From positions 124,001 to 188,000 of the forward strand of contig CM073202.1 in the NCBI GenBank assembly GCA_037042915.1: 64,000 nucleotides of DNA. Direction: 5' to 3'. Below the pieces are notes generated by a model. That model made no database searches. It saw only the letters and a program-made list of their open reading frames with translations, and had not been told where the DNA came from. Positions within the stretch are counted from its first letter, which is position 1. Each line of letters starts with the position of its first letter. The stretch comes from Auricularia sp. M13 (taxonomy: Eukaryota; Basidiomycota; Agaricomycetes; Auriculariales; Auriculariaceae). A program made the translations under genes and the position numbers. Positions 18,881 to 30,907 of the stretch are shown piece after piece.

Positions 18881-20865
18881 ATGGGCACGTCGCACATGCA
18901 CACCGCAGAGGCCATCCTCGCCGTCGTGGAGTTGTACCGGCTGAAGGGCTCGGACCCTGCGCTGTGCCGCGGCACGTTCCTCGCTCTCATCCGGCGCGCA
19001 ATCGAGCACGGCAGGCCCGTGCCGTTCACGCTCCCGGCGTTCCCGTGCAAGTCACCGAACGCCGTGGACAAGGTCCTCGGCGTCCTCCCGGACAAGGCGG
19101 AGGAAGTCTCGTTGCTCTTCCTCCAGGGCTTCTGCAGCAACATCAAGCAGGTCTACGCGCCCGGCGCAGAGCTGATCATCGTATCCGACGGGATCGTGTA
19201 CAATGGTGAGCAGCCCCACCGCAGTCGCAGCTTTAGTGGATCTGACGCGCTGCATCGGAAGATCTGTTCGAAGTCGCCGACACCACTGTGTGGACGTACG
19301 GCGAGCGGCTGCGGGAGATGGGGTCCGAGCTGGGCTGCACGTCCATCCGCTTCGCTAGGCTCTCGACAATGCTCGGCGTCCCACTGCCTCCGGAGGCAGC
19401 AGACTACCACGACGCGGAGACCTACGCGCGCGCGGCGCCGATCATACGCGACACGCTGCTCAAGACGTACGCAGAGCCGGGGTACGACGTCTCCGCGCAT
19501 ATTGCGCGCGACGAGGCCGTCAACGCGACGTACCGCGGCTACCTCCGCTACGTACCCGGCGACCTGCACGTGCCCGGTCCAGCGCAGCAGGACCTTCCCG
19601 ACCGCGACGACGTGTCCATCCGCACGTCGTCCTCGGGCTCTTCTGGAAGCGATGGCGGCAGCAAGAAGGCGCTCAAGCGCCGCGTGTCCAAAGTCGCGAA
19701 GCAGATGATCGCGCGCGGGAAGGTAAGCACCCAAGCGCGCCGACCGTGAAAGCATTGGACTGAAGCCGAATGACAGTGCTACGCAGCGTGCGTCAAGGCG
19801 GCCTTCCCAGACGCAGTGCGGCTCTCGATCCACGCGGGCAACAGCGCGACGAAGCTGCCCATCGCCGTCCTCCCGCACACCGGCGACCGCGCCATCACAC
19901 CCTGGCACTGCGTCATGACGTGCCGACTGGACGGCACGCTCGCGCCCATGTCGCATAAGGACGCCGCGGCGCGCGACGACATGGAGCTCGTGCGCGCGGA
20001 GGACGGCCAGGCGTGGTGCTACCGTGAGAAGTCGCCGCTGTACGACGCGTTCGCCGCGGCGGGCGCGTCCGTCGAGCACCTGTACCCCTGCGGTCTGCGC
20101 GTGTCGTTCGCGCGTGGGACGCCGTTCGCAGCGCTGGACATCCGCGCGGCGCGCGCGCTGTCCGACTGGAACTCGCCCGTCGTGCTGCGCGGGCTGGACG
20201 GCGGCAGCGAGCGCGGCGCGTTCCTCGCCAAGGGGCGCGAGATGGGCGCCATCATGAAGTGGACGTTCGGCGAGCTGCTCGAGGTTAAGGAGGTCGCGGA
20301 GGACGCGCCGGGGTTCAACAGCTCGCTGAGCGCGGAGGCGATGCCGTTCCACTACGACGGTGTGTTCAAGGTCGTCGACGGCGTCTCGACGCCGCCGCAC
20401 TACCAGATGTTCGTCGCCGTCACGCCGAGCCCGCCGGGTATCGGGCACACGCTTTTCGCGTCGTCGTCGCGCTTCTTTGAACACGTCCGGCTGCCAATGG
20501 ACCAGCTGCGCGGGCACACGTGGCGCGCGGAGACGACGTCGTTCGCCAACGCGAAGCTGAGCGGGCTCCCGCTCGTCGCGCCGCACCCCGTGACAGGCGC
20601 GCCGTGCTTCAGATACCACGAGGACTGGTCGCGCGCCCGCACGCGCTTCCAGGAGATCCGGGTTCGGATTGAAGGCGTGGACAGAAGAACTGACGCAGCC
20701 TTGCGCGCCGAGATAGACCGGGCGCTGTACGACTGGCGCGTGAGCCTGCGCTTCGCATGGCAGCGCGGCGACATCCTCGTCAACGACAACATCCTCACGC
20801 TGCACACGCGTGAGGAGTATGTGTCCAAAGTCGGCCGCGAGCTTTGGCGCCTGCATATCGACTAG
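18881..20865 (+). CDS. Isocyanide synthase fused to TauD-type 2-oxoglutarate dioxygenase (PvcA/DIT1-PvcB-like)
   Basis: Three exons 18881-19205, 19262-19722 and 19777-20865 give 624 aa in frame. Residues about 15-345 match the pyoverdine/dityrosine biosynthesis (DIT1/PvcA) family: FPCKSPN, VLPDKAEE, LIIVSDGIVYND, W.YGERLREMG, FIARL-like RFARL, and later IRLSIHAGN-like VRLSIHAGN and LPH. These enzymes turn the amino group of an aromatic amino acid into an isocyanide. Residues about 385-620 are a TauD/TfdA Fe(II)/2-oxoglutarate dioxygenase: HxD is H454-Y-D456, the distal ligand H605 in LTLHTREEY, with R607 next to it. In bacterial and some fungal pathways this half oxidises or desaturates the isocyanide product. 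A low-complexity serine stretch at about 250 lies within the synthase half. No P450, transporter or regulator lies within 2 kb, so it appears to stand alone. A relic of a second copy is at 47310-47565. Confidence 0.85.
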
Positions 20866-22538
20866 AAAGAAATTCTGGCCGGTTAGACAATATTTTATTA
20901 TGTATATAAAACTCACCTGATTTCCCCTGGCGGGAATGTGTTCATTACTGCAGAAAACCACGAACCTTTCACCATCCCTGTAAAGACAGAGTAATATAAT
21001 CTTCAGCACCGCGAATACTGTATAAATCATCGCAGATGGAGTCCTAAAGTTGAATACTAACCATGCAATAGCATTTCAAGCCTCGGGAGCCCCCTGGATT
21101 CTCGGGGACGGTTCTACAACCAGTGTCCTAGTCGATGACTAGGACAGAAAAGCACTCAGATAGGTGTAGCAGGGAGATCAGGACCAAGATAGCATCCCGT
21201 CGAAACGGCGTGCGCGGAGCGGATTACTGAGTCTCGAGAGCGGTCACAGACTGAAGAGGTAGCATAATGGAAAGATGCTTATGCGCTGGGCGCAGCTGGC
21301 ACTATTGCAATCGTTAGACGGAAGGCGTTGGGAGCAGGAGAGCATCGTCGGGGTTCAAAAACTCGGGCTGACTCAGCCTACACCCCAAACCGAAAAGCGG
21401 GCAACCGCAGGCTCAGGCGGGGTAGTAGTCTCGGAACCAGACCGGTAAGAGCGGATCGCCACTCCGGGATTGTGAGCTTTGTCTGTGTTTGGTCGTGGCT
21501 CTCGCGCTTCTTACCGGTCTGGTGAACTTTGTATGGACGAGGACACCAGACTTTTTGTGTCCCATTTTTTGCTGCAGATGCACGGAGACCATGCTTTTGA
21601 GCTACTTTGTCATTTGCACCAACATCAATAATGTCGAAACTGTTCCGGAATCTTCGTTTAAAATGCGGCCCGGATGTATTTCAACGCCATCCCGAAAGTG
21701 AGGTTTTGCATATAGCAGACCGACAGTGCAGGGAGAAGTCCCAAGGAAGCATCAAAATGTATAATGTAGTGTATTCCTTTGCTTGAAGCACCTCTTCTCC
21801 ACAGAAATGCTGCTTGCTGAAGGCAGTCTAGTTCAAGTGCACTGTGCCCATGTCACTGCATTTACCCACCCGGCCAGTGATCTGCTAGCCTCAAAAACTC
21901 AAAGTAATGATATTATATGTGCATATTCCACTTTGACAATCGATTGAACCGGGGTCAAGGTCTGGTGTCCTCGCCTATACAAAATTCGCCAGACCCTGTA
22001 GAGAGGTCCGAGCACCCGCCAAACACTACCAAACATCACAATGGCGGAGTGCGAAGTGGACCACCCGCTATCACCGCGCAGCCACAGCGGGTGCTCGGCC
22101 TCTCGCAAGGGTCTGGCTCCGAGACTAGCGGGGTAGCTCGGCATAAGCTTTCGGGCCGGCTTGTTGCGAGCGCTCGTCGACCTCGCGACGACCTTGCTCA
22201 CCGACGCCCGAATAATACAGCCTGCGCCATCGCTGTTTTTGTGCAATCGATGTCCTAGACATATCAACAGTGTCATGTATGTTAAATATTGCTACTAGGG
22301 CCTACTTTGACGGTGCTTCAGAGAGCTTCTTATATTCCCGCTTGCCCTCTCGCTGTCGCACCTCTGGCGGTCTCTCCAACGGGCCGTAAGACGTTATCCC
22401 TGCGGCGTCAGTACTTACGGTGTGGCAACGACTGTAGCTCAATGCGATACGGACGCTCCTGCTTTCCAGCTGCTGCACGACAACGGCTTGCTCGCATGCC
22501 ACGCCCGAAAACCTCCGTATCTGGCTACCATATCCTTG
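20866..22538. other. Intergenic, with hairpin repeat
   Basis: No gene supported. Holds a short hairpin (CCTAGTC...GACTAGG, 21127-21143) and the larger inverted repeat at 21988-22117. A tRNA-like A box/B box pair near 21258 and 21352 is too far apart for a tRNA. Confidence 0.4.
21988..22117. repeat. Inverted repeat, about 31-nt arms
   Basis: Arms 21988-22019 (GCCAGACCC...GAGCACCCGC) and 22087-22117 (GCGGGTGCTC...GGGTCTGGC) are near-perfect reverse complements with a 67-nt loop. Could be a MITE remnant or a transcribed hairpin; no flanking duplication recognised. Confidence 0.55.
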
Positions 22539-25500
22539 TTAACCACCACCTTCCTTATACTGCGTCTGTCTGGGCCTTATTGTACTCTGATTCGCCATCG
22601 CTGTGTCTGTTCCCGCTGCCATCGTCGCCGCTGCCGCTGCCGCTCCTGCCGCTGCCCTCGCTCCCGGTGACGCTCCTGCTGCCTCCCCCATGGCTCTCGC
22701 TCCCGTACCTGCAGCTGGTGTCGCCGAACCGGCTACCGCGGTCGCTGTCGCGGCCACCGCAGAGCTCTGGGCGGCTGTTGTAGCCCGCTTCTGAGCGGCA
22801 ACTTCGCCTTTCTTTGCTTGAGTGGCCTGAGCTTCCGGGGCAAGGCCTGCATGAAATGCGGTGCGGTTGCTGTGTTTATGGACCGGCGCCGTGAGCGCCC
22901 TCGGTAAAACCTGACGAAGCCTCTGGGCGTTGTGCAGAGCGTGCGTGTTGATGACGAACTGAGTGTCGTTTCGATGCTGCACGACAGGGACCTTCTTCGT
23001 AATTGACTCGTGTTCCTGAGTAACTGTTGTGTCGACCAATTCGGTAGTACACTGACCAGACAAGCAGTCATGCTGCACGTTGAATATGAATTGCAGTTGC
23101 TGACAATCCATGAGACTTCGCCCATCGGTCACCCAATTTCTCAATAACGTACCTCGGGGATGAAAACACCGGAATCATCGCCTGCCGTGCGGAATAGAAT
23201 GGGCATGTGCAACTCTTTATGGCGTTCTTGGGCCAACTGAAACGTCTGAACTGTCACGAGCACTGGATGCTGTACAGCGGTGCTCGTGGCAATAATCTCA
23301 GCAACTCGCCCAAAGACGACAGTTCCCTACAGCCATGAGCCACTGTGCATTCACTTTAGAAAAATAAACCTGCCTGGCTGTCGTCGTGGCGAACACACGC
23401 CCAAGATCCCACTCGACATCTATCACCCGACCGAATAATGACCGACTTTGCTTTTGCCCACGGTGCAGTTGCGAATGCTGAACTTGCATCGGGCTGTAAC
23501 CACTGCGCTGCCAAGCTCGTTTGCCAACCGTCCATTCCGCGCTGCTTCTTGGTCTCCAGGTCAACGGAGCCTGGGCGATATCAGACAAAATGTTCGGTCG
23601 CACAACCGATAGCTGCATACCGATAACGGCTGCCGGCGTCTGGACCCAGCCAAGGTGTTGCCGCAAGATGGGGCTCCCTTCAACGAGGCTGAGAATGCTC
23701 GACCCTGCCTGAATGCGACGACCGTTTTCAATCCAGAAGCCACACGATGCTAGATGTTTGAGGCGCTCCATGTTTGCGAACTTTCGGGCTATATCTCGAC
23801 TCGGTGCTTGACCGTTGCTGAGCACGGAGCATTGGCGGAAGACCGAATTGAAGCTCTCAAATACTTCAGTAGAGAATCGTATCGCAGGCCCGAAGCGTCG
23901 AATATTCTGTATGATGTGCTTGAGCATGTGTATCTTGGGTTTGAGGATGATACGGGTTGGGTCCGCCGCCGCGAACGCATCGAGAACATTGTCGATGAGG
24001 ATGTCAAGATCCGCCTACACGAAAATGAGTTGAGAACTCTGAGGAGTGTCCGACGCACCAAATATACTTCGAGATCGTTGATTTCGGTGTACCAGAGCAG
24101 TGCGCCCAGCTCGCCAATGCAGTACATGAGGTGGCGAAGATCCTCGGATGCCAGCTGATGTCCATGGAATGGGAGCGTCTGCATGAGCATTTTGAAATGC
24201 TTGCCTATCAGATTACTCTTGTACTGCACGATGTATGCAGCTTTGATTGGTGCGGTTGACTCTGAGAGACCGTCAATGCTCGTTGACTGCAGTTGCGGAG
24301 TGAATGCTTCGGCGTCCTTGGCCTTCCATGAAGTGTGAAATGCATGCCAAACATATTTCACAACACCAAGGAGGATGGTGTGGAGAATCTCGACGGGAGT
24401 ATCTCGGTGCGGATCGAAACCTGAACTGCGTCAAAAGAAAGAAATGTAGTTAACTGAATATTTCACACCTGGGATGGCGAACAAAGGATTGAACGCTTGC
24501 TCTGTCTGCTGCTTGAGCCAAGCCTCGAGATGCTTCACTGTGTCCTCCTTGCTGAGACGCGGACCATCCTGGCCATTACGAAGACGACGAGCCTCCACGA
24601 TGAGCTGATCGATCCAGTACTGGGCAATGGCGTCTTTGATGCCCGTCGAAGTCTGTGCGTCGGTCACACGCTTTTGGACACCAGTCATCGCCAGAGATAG
24701 TTGCTTTTTTATTTCGGCAAGAGTCGTATCGGCAGTTCGAAGCGTTTGCGGCTGAAGTGCTCGTTATATGACGGGTGCAGCATGAGACAAAGACACGCAC
24801 CTCAAACAGGCTCTCATGTCCTGCTTCGGACTCGACAAACTCGCTGCTTCCACCCGACTTGCATTCACGGCACTTGAGATTACCATTTAGACCAATGTGA
24901 CTGCATTCCTTCGACTGCTGGGGATTATCGCCTGGACCGCAGACCATGACATTGCGAATTTTACAATCTTCATGACGAGCGGCATAAAACGTAAGGACGG
25001 GCTCCTCGTGAGATTTCCTGCGGTCCCATTAGCGCAGCAATAATCCCAGCCTGAAAACACACTTGATCATCTTCTGGACGGCCTCAAATTGTTCGAGCGA
25101 CGACGCGTGTTGAGATGTGGAAACAAAATGTACGTGGAACTCCTCCTGCAGGAGATCGCCGGGCAAGTTGGTGTGCTGCACAGCGACGTTTTCGTGCTTA
25201 TTGTACTGTTTCGAGACGTTGCCAGAGACGTCGTCAGCCCAGACACTGAGAAACGAGGAATAGAGTGGGTAATTGTTGGCGAGTTTTCGGAGAGGGTTGG
25301 GCATCTGTTGGGCGTAGACCTGGGATTCGGCTGCCCTGGTAGTGAGTAAAAGGTCGAATGGTTGAGATGCGAATAGGCTCACCGTCGAATTTCAGGGCGG
25401 GGAATCTCATGATCATCGTCGGATATGTCATCACAAACTGAGTCGCGACGACGTTGAGAGTCTCAGAGCCAACGTGCAACATGCCCTGGTAATATATGAG

Positions 25501-27028
25501 TGTGTGACTAGATGTTTGTGGATGGCTCACATTTACAATAGTGACTGGAAGCGCATCAGCGCAGAGCACCAGATCCCGGTTGTTTCCCACACGACGTCTG
25601 ATCCATATGAGTGGTATGAACAGCTCCATGGACGCAGTCTGAGCAAGCTCATTGACGTAGTAGTGCTGGCTCCCACTGACGAACATTGGAGTAAGGAGAT
25701 CACGTGGGAGCTCCTTCCAGCGGGAGAATTGCCAGATCTCACTCTTCGGGCCATCAGACTCTTCGGGATAATTGACAATGTGAGGAGAGGTGACCGGGTT
25801 GGAGTAATCCTGCTCATAATTAGCCCTGTCAGGACTGAATGCATGCACATGCCTGGGCGATGATTTGGTTGATGTCGTTGGCATGAAAGACGTTCCCAAG
25901 GCTGGACGTGAATTTGTTCGTCGAAATTCCATAGTGCGCGTCCAATGATTTCTGCACTTTCCGCAACTCATACAGCGATGGAACATCGGCACCGCCAATC
26001 TCCTTCATAATCCAAAGGAGAATGCGGAGCTGTGCGGACGACAGGCGCAGACGCGGCAGGTTGTCGAGAACGTCGATGAGAAACATCTACAAATGTGTCA
26101 GAGTACACCGCAGATGTACGATTGAAGACCTGCCGTCTTTGTGCGATAGGGAGCCCAGTCTCCGCCTATAGCCATGGCTAGAAAGAGCTTGTCGAGTGAT
26201 CCCGTACCGTGCTGCTCTACACTGATATCTCAGTAACCAGCATGTTAAGCTACACGGACTGGTAATTACTACTTACCCTCGAACGCTGCCAATCTGTCAA
26301 GGGAACCGCGATTGAGCACAGTATCCTCAGTCCCTTCTATCTCGTCGTATGCCTGGCCTCCGAGGGACATCTCTGCCATTGCCCTCACAAAAAGGCGCTC
26401 GTCCTCTGATCGCTGACGGAGCTCCATTTCCTTGAGCTCAGCGTCAGTGAGCGCGAGATCGTCGTCAGAGTCATCGAGAACACGCTGGCCTGGCTCGTAA
26501 TCCACATCCATCTCAACACCATTGACATCGAAGCGGGAAGTTGGTAGAGGGACAGCAGGAATGGGAGGAGGGGCCAGTGGGTACTGCATGAATACCGGAG
26601 CAGCACTATATGCAGTCGGTGGCTGCATGCGGCGATCGATGGCCTCTGATCCAGCAGTGGACGGTCGAGAATCATTACCAGCAGCTGTTGCCACAGAACG
26701 CTCATGCATTTTAGAGGCCAGGTGTCCTGAGATGCTGGATTCATCTATCCAGCCGCCATTGGCTCTCTGGCCGAATCCTGCAACATATTGCATGCACAGA
26801 CGACAGCGCACTCGCTTGGGCATGCCGACATGACGCTCAAAGGCTGAGAATACAGTTAATCATAGGGATTCCACGCTCAGAGTACTTACTGTTAAGATCC
26901 GTACGCTCTACAGGCATCGCTGAGACTCGAGAGTGGAGTGGTGAGTGCAACGCCGCAGTCGGTAAGCAGGTGTTCACTGCTGCCGCTGCGGACTTCGGAA
27001 TTGCATCGTCTCTTCGCAGTGCAGCCAT
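22539..27028 (-). CDS. Large multi-exon mobile-element-like protein of Agaricomycetes
   Basis: Start at 27026-27028; first intron is about 26837-26890 (donor A|GTAAGT), then [10 protein letters not shown]. Roughly a dozen exons are recognisable down to a stop near 22539. In order: a CRLC...H...H zinc-finger-like start (about 26700-26830), an acidic linker, [88 protein letters not shown], a C-x2-C pair in [46 protein letters not shown], and a C-terminal VQHDC...ALTAPV with an Ala-rich end. I recall this order from a highly repetitive basidiomycete family that behaves like DNA-transposon proteins (KDZ/Plavaka-type is a guess). No terminal inverted repeats were found. Exon borders are not fully resolved, and some exons may carry lesions. 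Confidence 0.6.
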
Positions 27029-27449
27029 CCGTCATGCGCTCGAGAACCATCTGGCAGCGCAGCGTATCTCATACTGGTGTATAGCACACAGCACTCGTGT
27101 GTAGCCCGTGCTCGTGTGTTACTGTGTACCAGGACCAGACCGGCAGAAGAGGCAGAAAAGTTTTATACGATGGTGCGGTTGGCTGTCTCCCTGCTTTGCC
27201 CTTGGCACATCAGCAGCAGCATATACAGGTAAATGCATTCATTCCTCCGTGTCTTCACCCCCTGACCAGTTGCCGACGCTTGGAAGCACATATCAGTTTC
27301 AGCAGCGCCCTTCGTAATCGGCTCCAAGCACCGTTGAACGGCCTTGCCGAACTTGCAGAACGCCTCGCGACTAGTCCGCCTGGGCTACCGGTATAAAAGG
27401 TGCGCATTTTTATCAATCCATTTCGGAGCGCCCTCATCTCTTCAATCCA
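27029..27449. promoter_or_regulatory. Shared divergent promoter region
   Basis: The 421 bp between head-to-head starts at 27028 and 27450. A TATAAAAG at 27392-27399 lies about 50 nt before the rightward gene. A GT-rich stretch at about 27075-27125 (CGTGTGTAGC, CTCGTGTGTT) lies close to the leftward gene. Confidence 0.45.
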
Positions 27450-29057
27450 ATGCCCGCAACGCCTTCGCCAGTGAGCTCCCCAGTTGTCCCTCAAGCGGAC
27501 CTTCCTCCTGTAGGCCAAGAGCCCCTCCGCCCAGGTGCATGTTGCCAGCCCCGACTATAGATCAACTACTTACAATTTATGCGTAGGAAACAGTGACGCC
27601 ACACGGCCGACTGGTCCAAACACTCTCGACATCTTTCGCGGTCAAGACGGCGACGGCGGCGAACAACCTGGCGAGGCGGGGCTTAATCAAGGTGTACGTC
27701 GCGATCGCGCGCAGTTCGAAGCAGACAATCCGTTTGCTGGGATACCTTTTGAACAACTTGGGGCGCTCCCGGCGTTCTGGGCTGAAGCTCCAACCGACTA
27801 TTCGGACCTTGCCACGCGGCTGGCTCAAAGGAGGCGTCTTAACCCAGATGCAGAGCAAGATCTTCTGCATTTTGCGAAGGTATGTGGATTTCTTCCATGC
27901 TCTTCCATGGCGCCAACAGCTTTCTTAACGCATGCACGCGCTGATACTCTTTTTAGCAGCCGGCAGGAGCGCAGAGGGTCATCACCCACTGTGCTCTCCT
28001 CGAGATCGGAGAAATGTTGCAACAGCAGGCACGCACAGTCGAGTACAAGCTCTCGGACGACCTTAAAGTAAGTCGCTCATTTTCCGTCTAGTCAGCGTAC
28101 TCACGAGACTAGACCAACATCAACAAGTACGTTGTGGCCTTCCTGCTCAGCCCCAAGGCCAGCGCCTATATTGTCGGCTCGACGGAGTGTGTCCTGGTAC
28201 GCTGTATCCACATCGTTGGTGTTTGTTTCAACTTTCTTTCGCAGGCGGCCATGCGACAGCTTGGCTTGGAGCTTCCGCTTGAACACGAACAGGGGCGCCT
28301 GGAAGTCGTCAAGTCGCGAATCAGCACGGTCTTGACTGACCGGCGGCACAAGATGAAGCAGATGGTACGCGATCACCGCGAGCGTCGCACGGTCAGCCGC
28401 TGAACACCGCTCAGATCGCTAAATCCCTTCCTCCCACCCCGTCGGTGCCGATTCCAGCACCCACGCCTAACGGCTCGCTGGCAAGCGGCACGAGCACCAA
28501 CTCATCCACCGCGACGGCAGTGGGTGCGTCCAATGCATCTGCTGCACCGGCCTCCGAGACGACGCCTGCGGCTGTCGCCTTCAAGACGGTCGACATCGCG
28601 ACACTTTGCGGGCAGCTCGTCGTCGCCAAGTTCAAGACCCGCGTTACCCTGGACCTGTACCACCGTGTTGCCTTCCTGGTATGTGCTTCGTCAATCGGAC
28701 ATAGCCTAAATGCTAACCCGACTCCCTTAGCGTTACTGCCTCGCCAAGTACGGCAATACGGACAAGTTCTGGAATCAGGTCGACAGCCGGCTGGAGCAAG
28801 TGCGTGCCAAGTTCCCTATCGTCAACGGCAGCCGTCCTGGATTCGACGAGTGCGTCATTGTGTTACTGAGCGGCGCACCCACACTAATACAACATAGATA
28901 CTTCAAGAAGCTGTACACGCTCGATCTAGACAAGTACGGCGCCGCCGCCCGCGGAGGATTCGTGCCAGCGCACCTGGTGGAGTCCTGGCAGGTTACGGTC
29001 GAGAATCAGAGCACGAAGGCGGCGTCCTACAAGAGCACTTCCGCCTCAAACCCGTAG
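27450..29057 (+). CDS. Conserved Agaricomycete hypothetical protein, eight exons
   Basis: Exons 27450-27534, 27587-27879, 27957-28067, 28113-28196, 28245-28364, 28415-28678, 28731-28849 and 28898-29057 join in one frame to 411 aa. No known enzyme domain. Visible: a proline-rich start, acidic FEADNPFAGIPFEQLG, a helical segment (LLEIGEMLQQQARTVEYKLSDDLK), VVAFLLSPKASAYI, and MRQLGLELPLEHEQ; then a Ser/Ala/Pro linker of about 50 residues, a second helical half (LVVAKFKTRVTLDLYHRVAFL, RYCLAKYGN) and KKLYTLDLDKYG near the end. The domain organisation, two helical halves and a low-complexity hinge, recurs in basidiomycete proteins of unknown function. It is divergently paired with the mobile-element-like gene, so it may belong to that element (inference). 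Confidence 0.72.
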
Positions 29058-30207
29058 AGTAGACTTAGATAATGCACTGGTATATCAATTCACCATTCTA
29101 ATCGATAATCTTTGCTTCACAAGTATTACTGGGAGTCTGAGATGCCCATATCAAGATTTCTGCCAGCAAGAACAAGAGGCGGCACTCAGTCCATCCGCTC
29201 CATGTCAAAGCAGCACATCTGCCGTTATAATAATAATGAAGCACTGCACACCATGCAGCCAGACAGCCCACATGACAATTGCAGTACTGGGCTATCCACA
29301 GAGTAGCAAGCTTTCGAGCGACCTCGCAGCAAGGTCGGCTCAATATGCCGGCCGGCATATGACTAACCAGGTCATGGCTTCGTTGAACGGCTCAGCGCGC
29401 AGCAGGGAAGGTGATGCTGGCCTCGAAAGTATTAAAGGAATTCAGGCTTGTGCGTTTCTGGCAGCGGCCTGGAATCCAGCTTGCCGCGATAGGCACATCA
29501 GCCGCCCTTCAGCGACATCGAAGGCGCGTCCAGTTCCGTTTGGGCGTGTACCGCACACTTTCAAAGCCGAACTCATCTCGGCGATACGTGCCGTGGCAGC
29601 GGCGGAAGCGGCTTCAGGGCTTTGCACAGGAGTTAAAGGAACCTGCGCTTCTAGCCATCTGCTCAGAGCTGGACGTCTGGTCGATCACACGCGCTTCACT
29701 GCCCTCAAGGCTGTCTGCATCACCCTGCTCGTGCAGCAGACCCGTGCTCCTCCGATACGTGAGCCTGGCGCTTCGATAGTGGCGACTTTGCGAGCCCTGT
29801 TTGATTCTTGGATTTGGAGCGTCGATGGAGACGTCCATCCAGCGACTCCCATTTGCCCCTGCCTACGTGCCGCATTTACCTCCAGCTGCTGTCGTATGAC
29901 AAGCTCGAGTGACGCTGGGCTCCTTGCCCCTGGTCAACGGGTATTGGTCCGATTCGGAACTGCCGGTCAATAATCGCAGCGGTCTCGCATCCCCGAGGCA
30001 TTGCAGATACTAGTCGGCTTCAGGACAAACTCTGCGCTCTAACCCGGTACCAGTCAACGACGACGCGCTCGATAGAAGGATGGAAATCTGTGCCTGCCTC
30101 ACGATAGAGTCTAGACTGGCGGATACGTCTCCGGTTGACGAAGTTCTCACAGATTCCTTTCTGCCGGTACATTACATGGTCTGTTTATGCCCCCTGGATC
30201 TGCGCAG
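29058..30207. other. Intergenic, possible decayed gene
   Basis: Long open frames (29236-29973) overlap in two frames without a coherent domain. A leucine-rich piece (ALLAICSELDVWSITRASL) at about 29640-29700 resembles the first helix of fungal F-box-type proteins but continues nowhere. Treated as relic. Confidence 0.35.
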
Positions 30208-30368
30208 CTCATCTCAAGAGCGCATCTGCCAGTGCTTCTTCTGTCCGGCTCCATATGTGCTTTGTCTCCGCAGCGAGTACAGGATCAGCCAAAGCATTGA
30301 CGCGTGCGAGTCGGAGGACTGCCGTATTGAGGCATGGCTCGAACTCATGAAGGCGTGCGAGATTGTTG
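30208..30368 (+). pseudogene. CFEM-like exon 2 remnant (copy J)
   Basis: Starts after a CAG acceptor in phase 2 and ends at G|GTGGGC in phase 1, exactly as exon 2 of the family. Codes ICQC, then an 11-codon insertion with two extra cysteines, IDACESEDC and KAC. No signal-peptide exon upstream and no GPI-like tail downstream could be found, so it is probably a fragment. Confidence 0.45.
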
Positions 30369-30907
30369 GTGGGCGCCTTCCGCGGGCAGTGACCTCGAGC
30401 GCTTCAATAGACTCACGGGTGCAGAGGCAGCTGTGGAATGCCGTTTCTTGGCATGACGGTGGCGGCTCTGGTCCTGATTGCGGTGTGAAACAGTATATAT
30501 CAACGCTCTCTGATAGTGACTCGGACTGCACCTGGGGACCAGGAGCTAAGTCGAGAATTCGTGCCTCAGTGCTCCTGATGCATACCTTTCCCAGCGAGCT
30601 TCGGTTAACTCATCTCATGGCTCGCGTTTCGTCGGAGCTAGGTGTGCCTTGATTCAGGAAAACGGCGTACGATGCCATAGACGCTCGCAGAATGCACAGG
30701 ATCGACGGCGCTCTGGCGCGGGCTCCACCACAATGTCCGGTCTCCTCGTAATCGCTGCCACAATACGGTGCCGGGTATAGCTGTCTGAACGGCAGCCAAG
30801 AGCTACTGAGGTCATCGTCGAGCCCAGATCGTCCCTCTCCTTCGTTTAAGAAGGACGAATTCTGCAATGGTGATCATTCACTTATTGATCATCATCTCTC
30901 ACAAACT

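Noticed and set aside
18881-20865. A complete isocyanide gene cluster around the fusion gene
   Set aside because: No P450, transporter, transcription factor or methyltransferase could be recognised within several kilobases on either side.
21250-21365. A-box-like GGTAGCATAATGG and B-box-like GGGTTCAAAA
   Set aside because: About 95 bp apart and without cloverleaf pairing; at best a tRNA-derived SINE trace, not supported by any second copy in the window.
29236-29973. 245-codon plus-strand frame
   Set aside because: Overlaps a second open frame with more protein-like pieces; neither forms a coherent gene.
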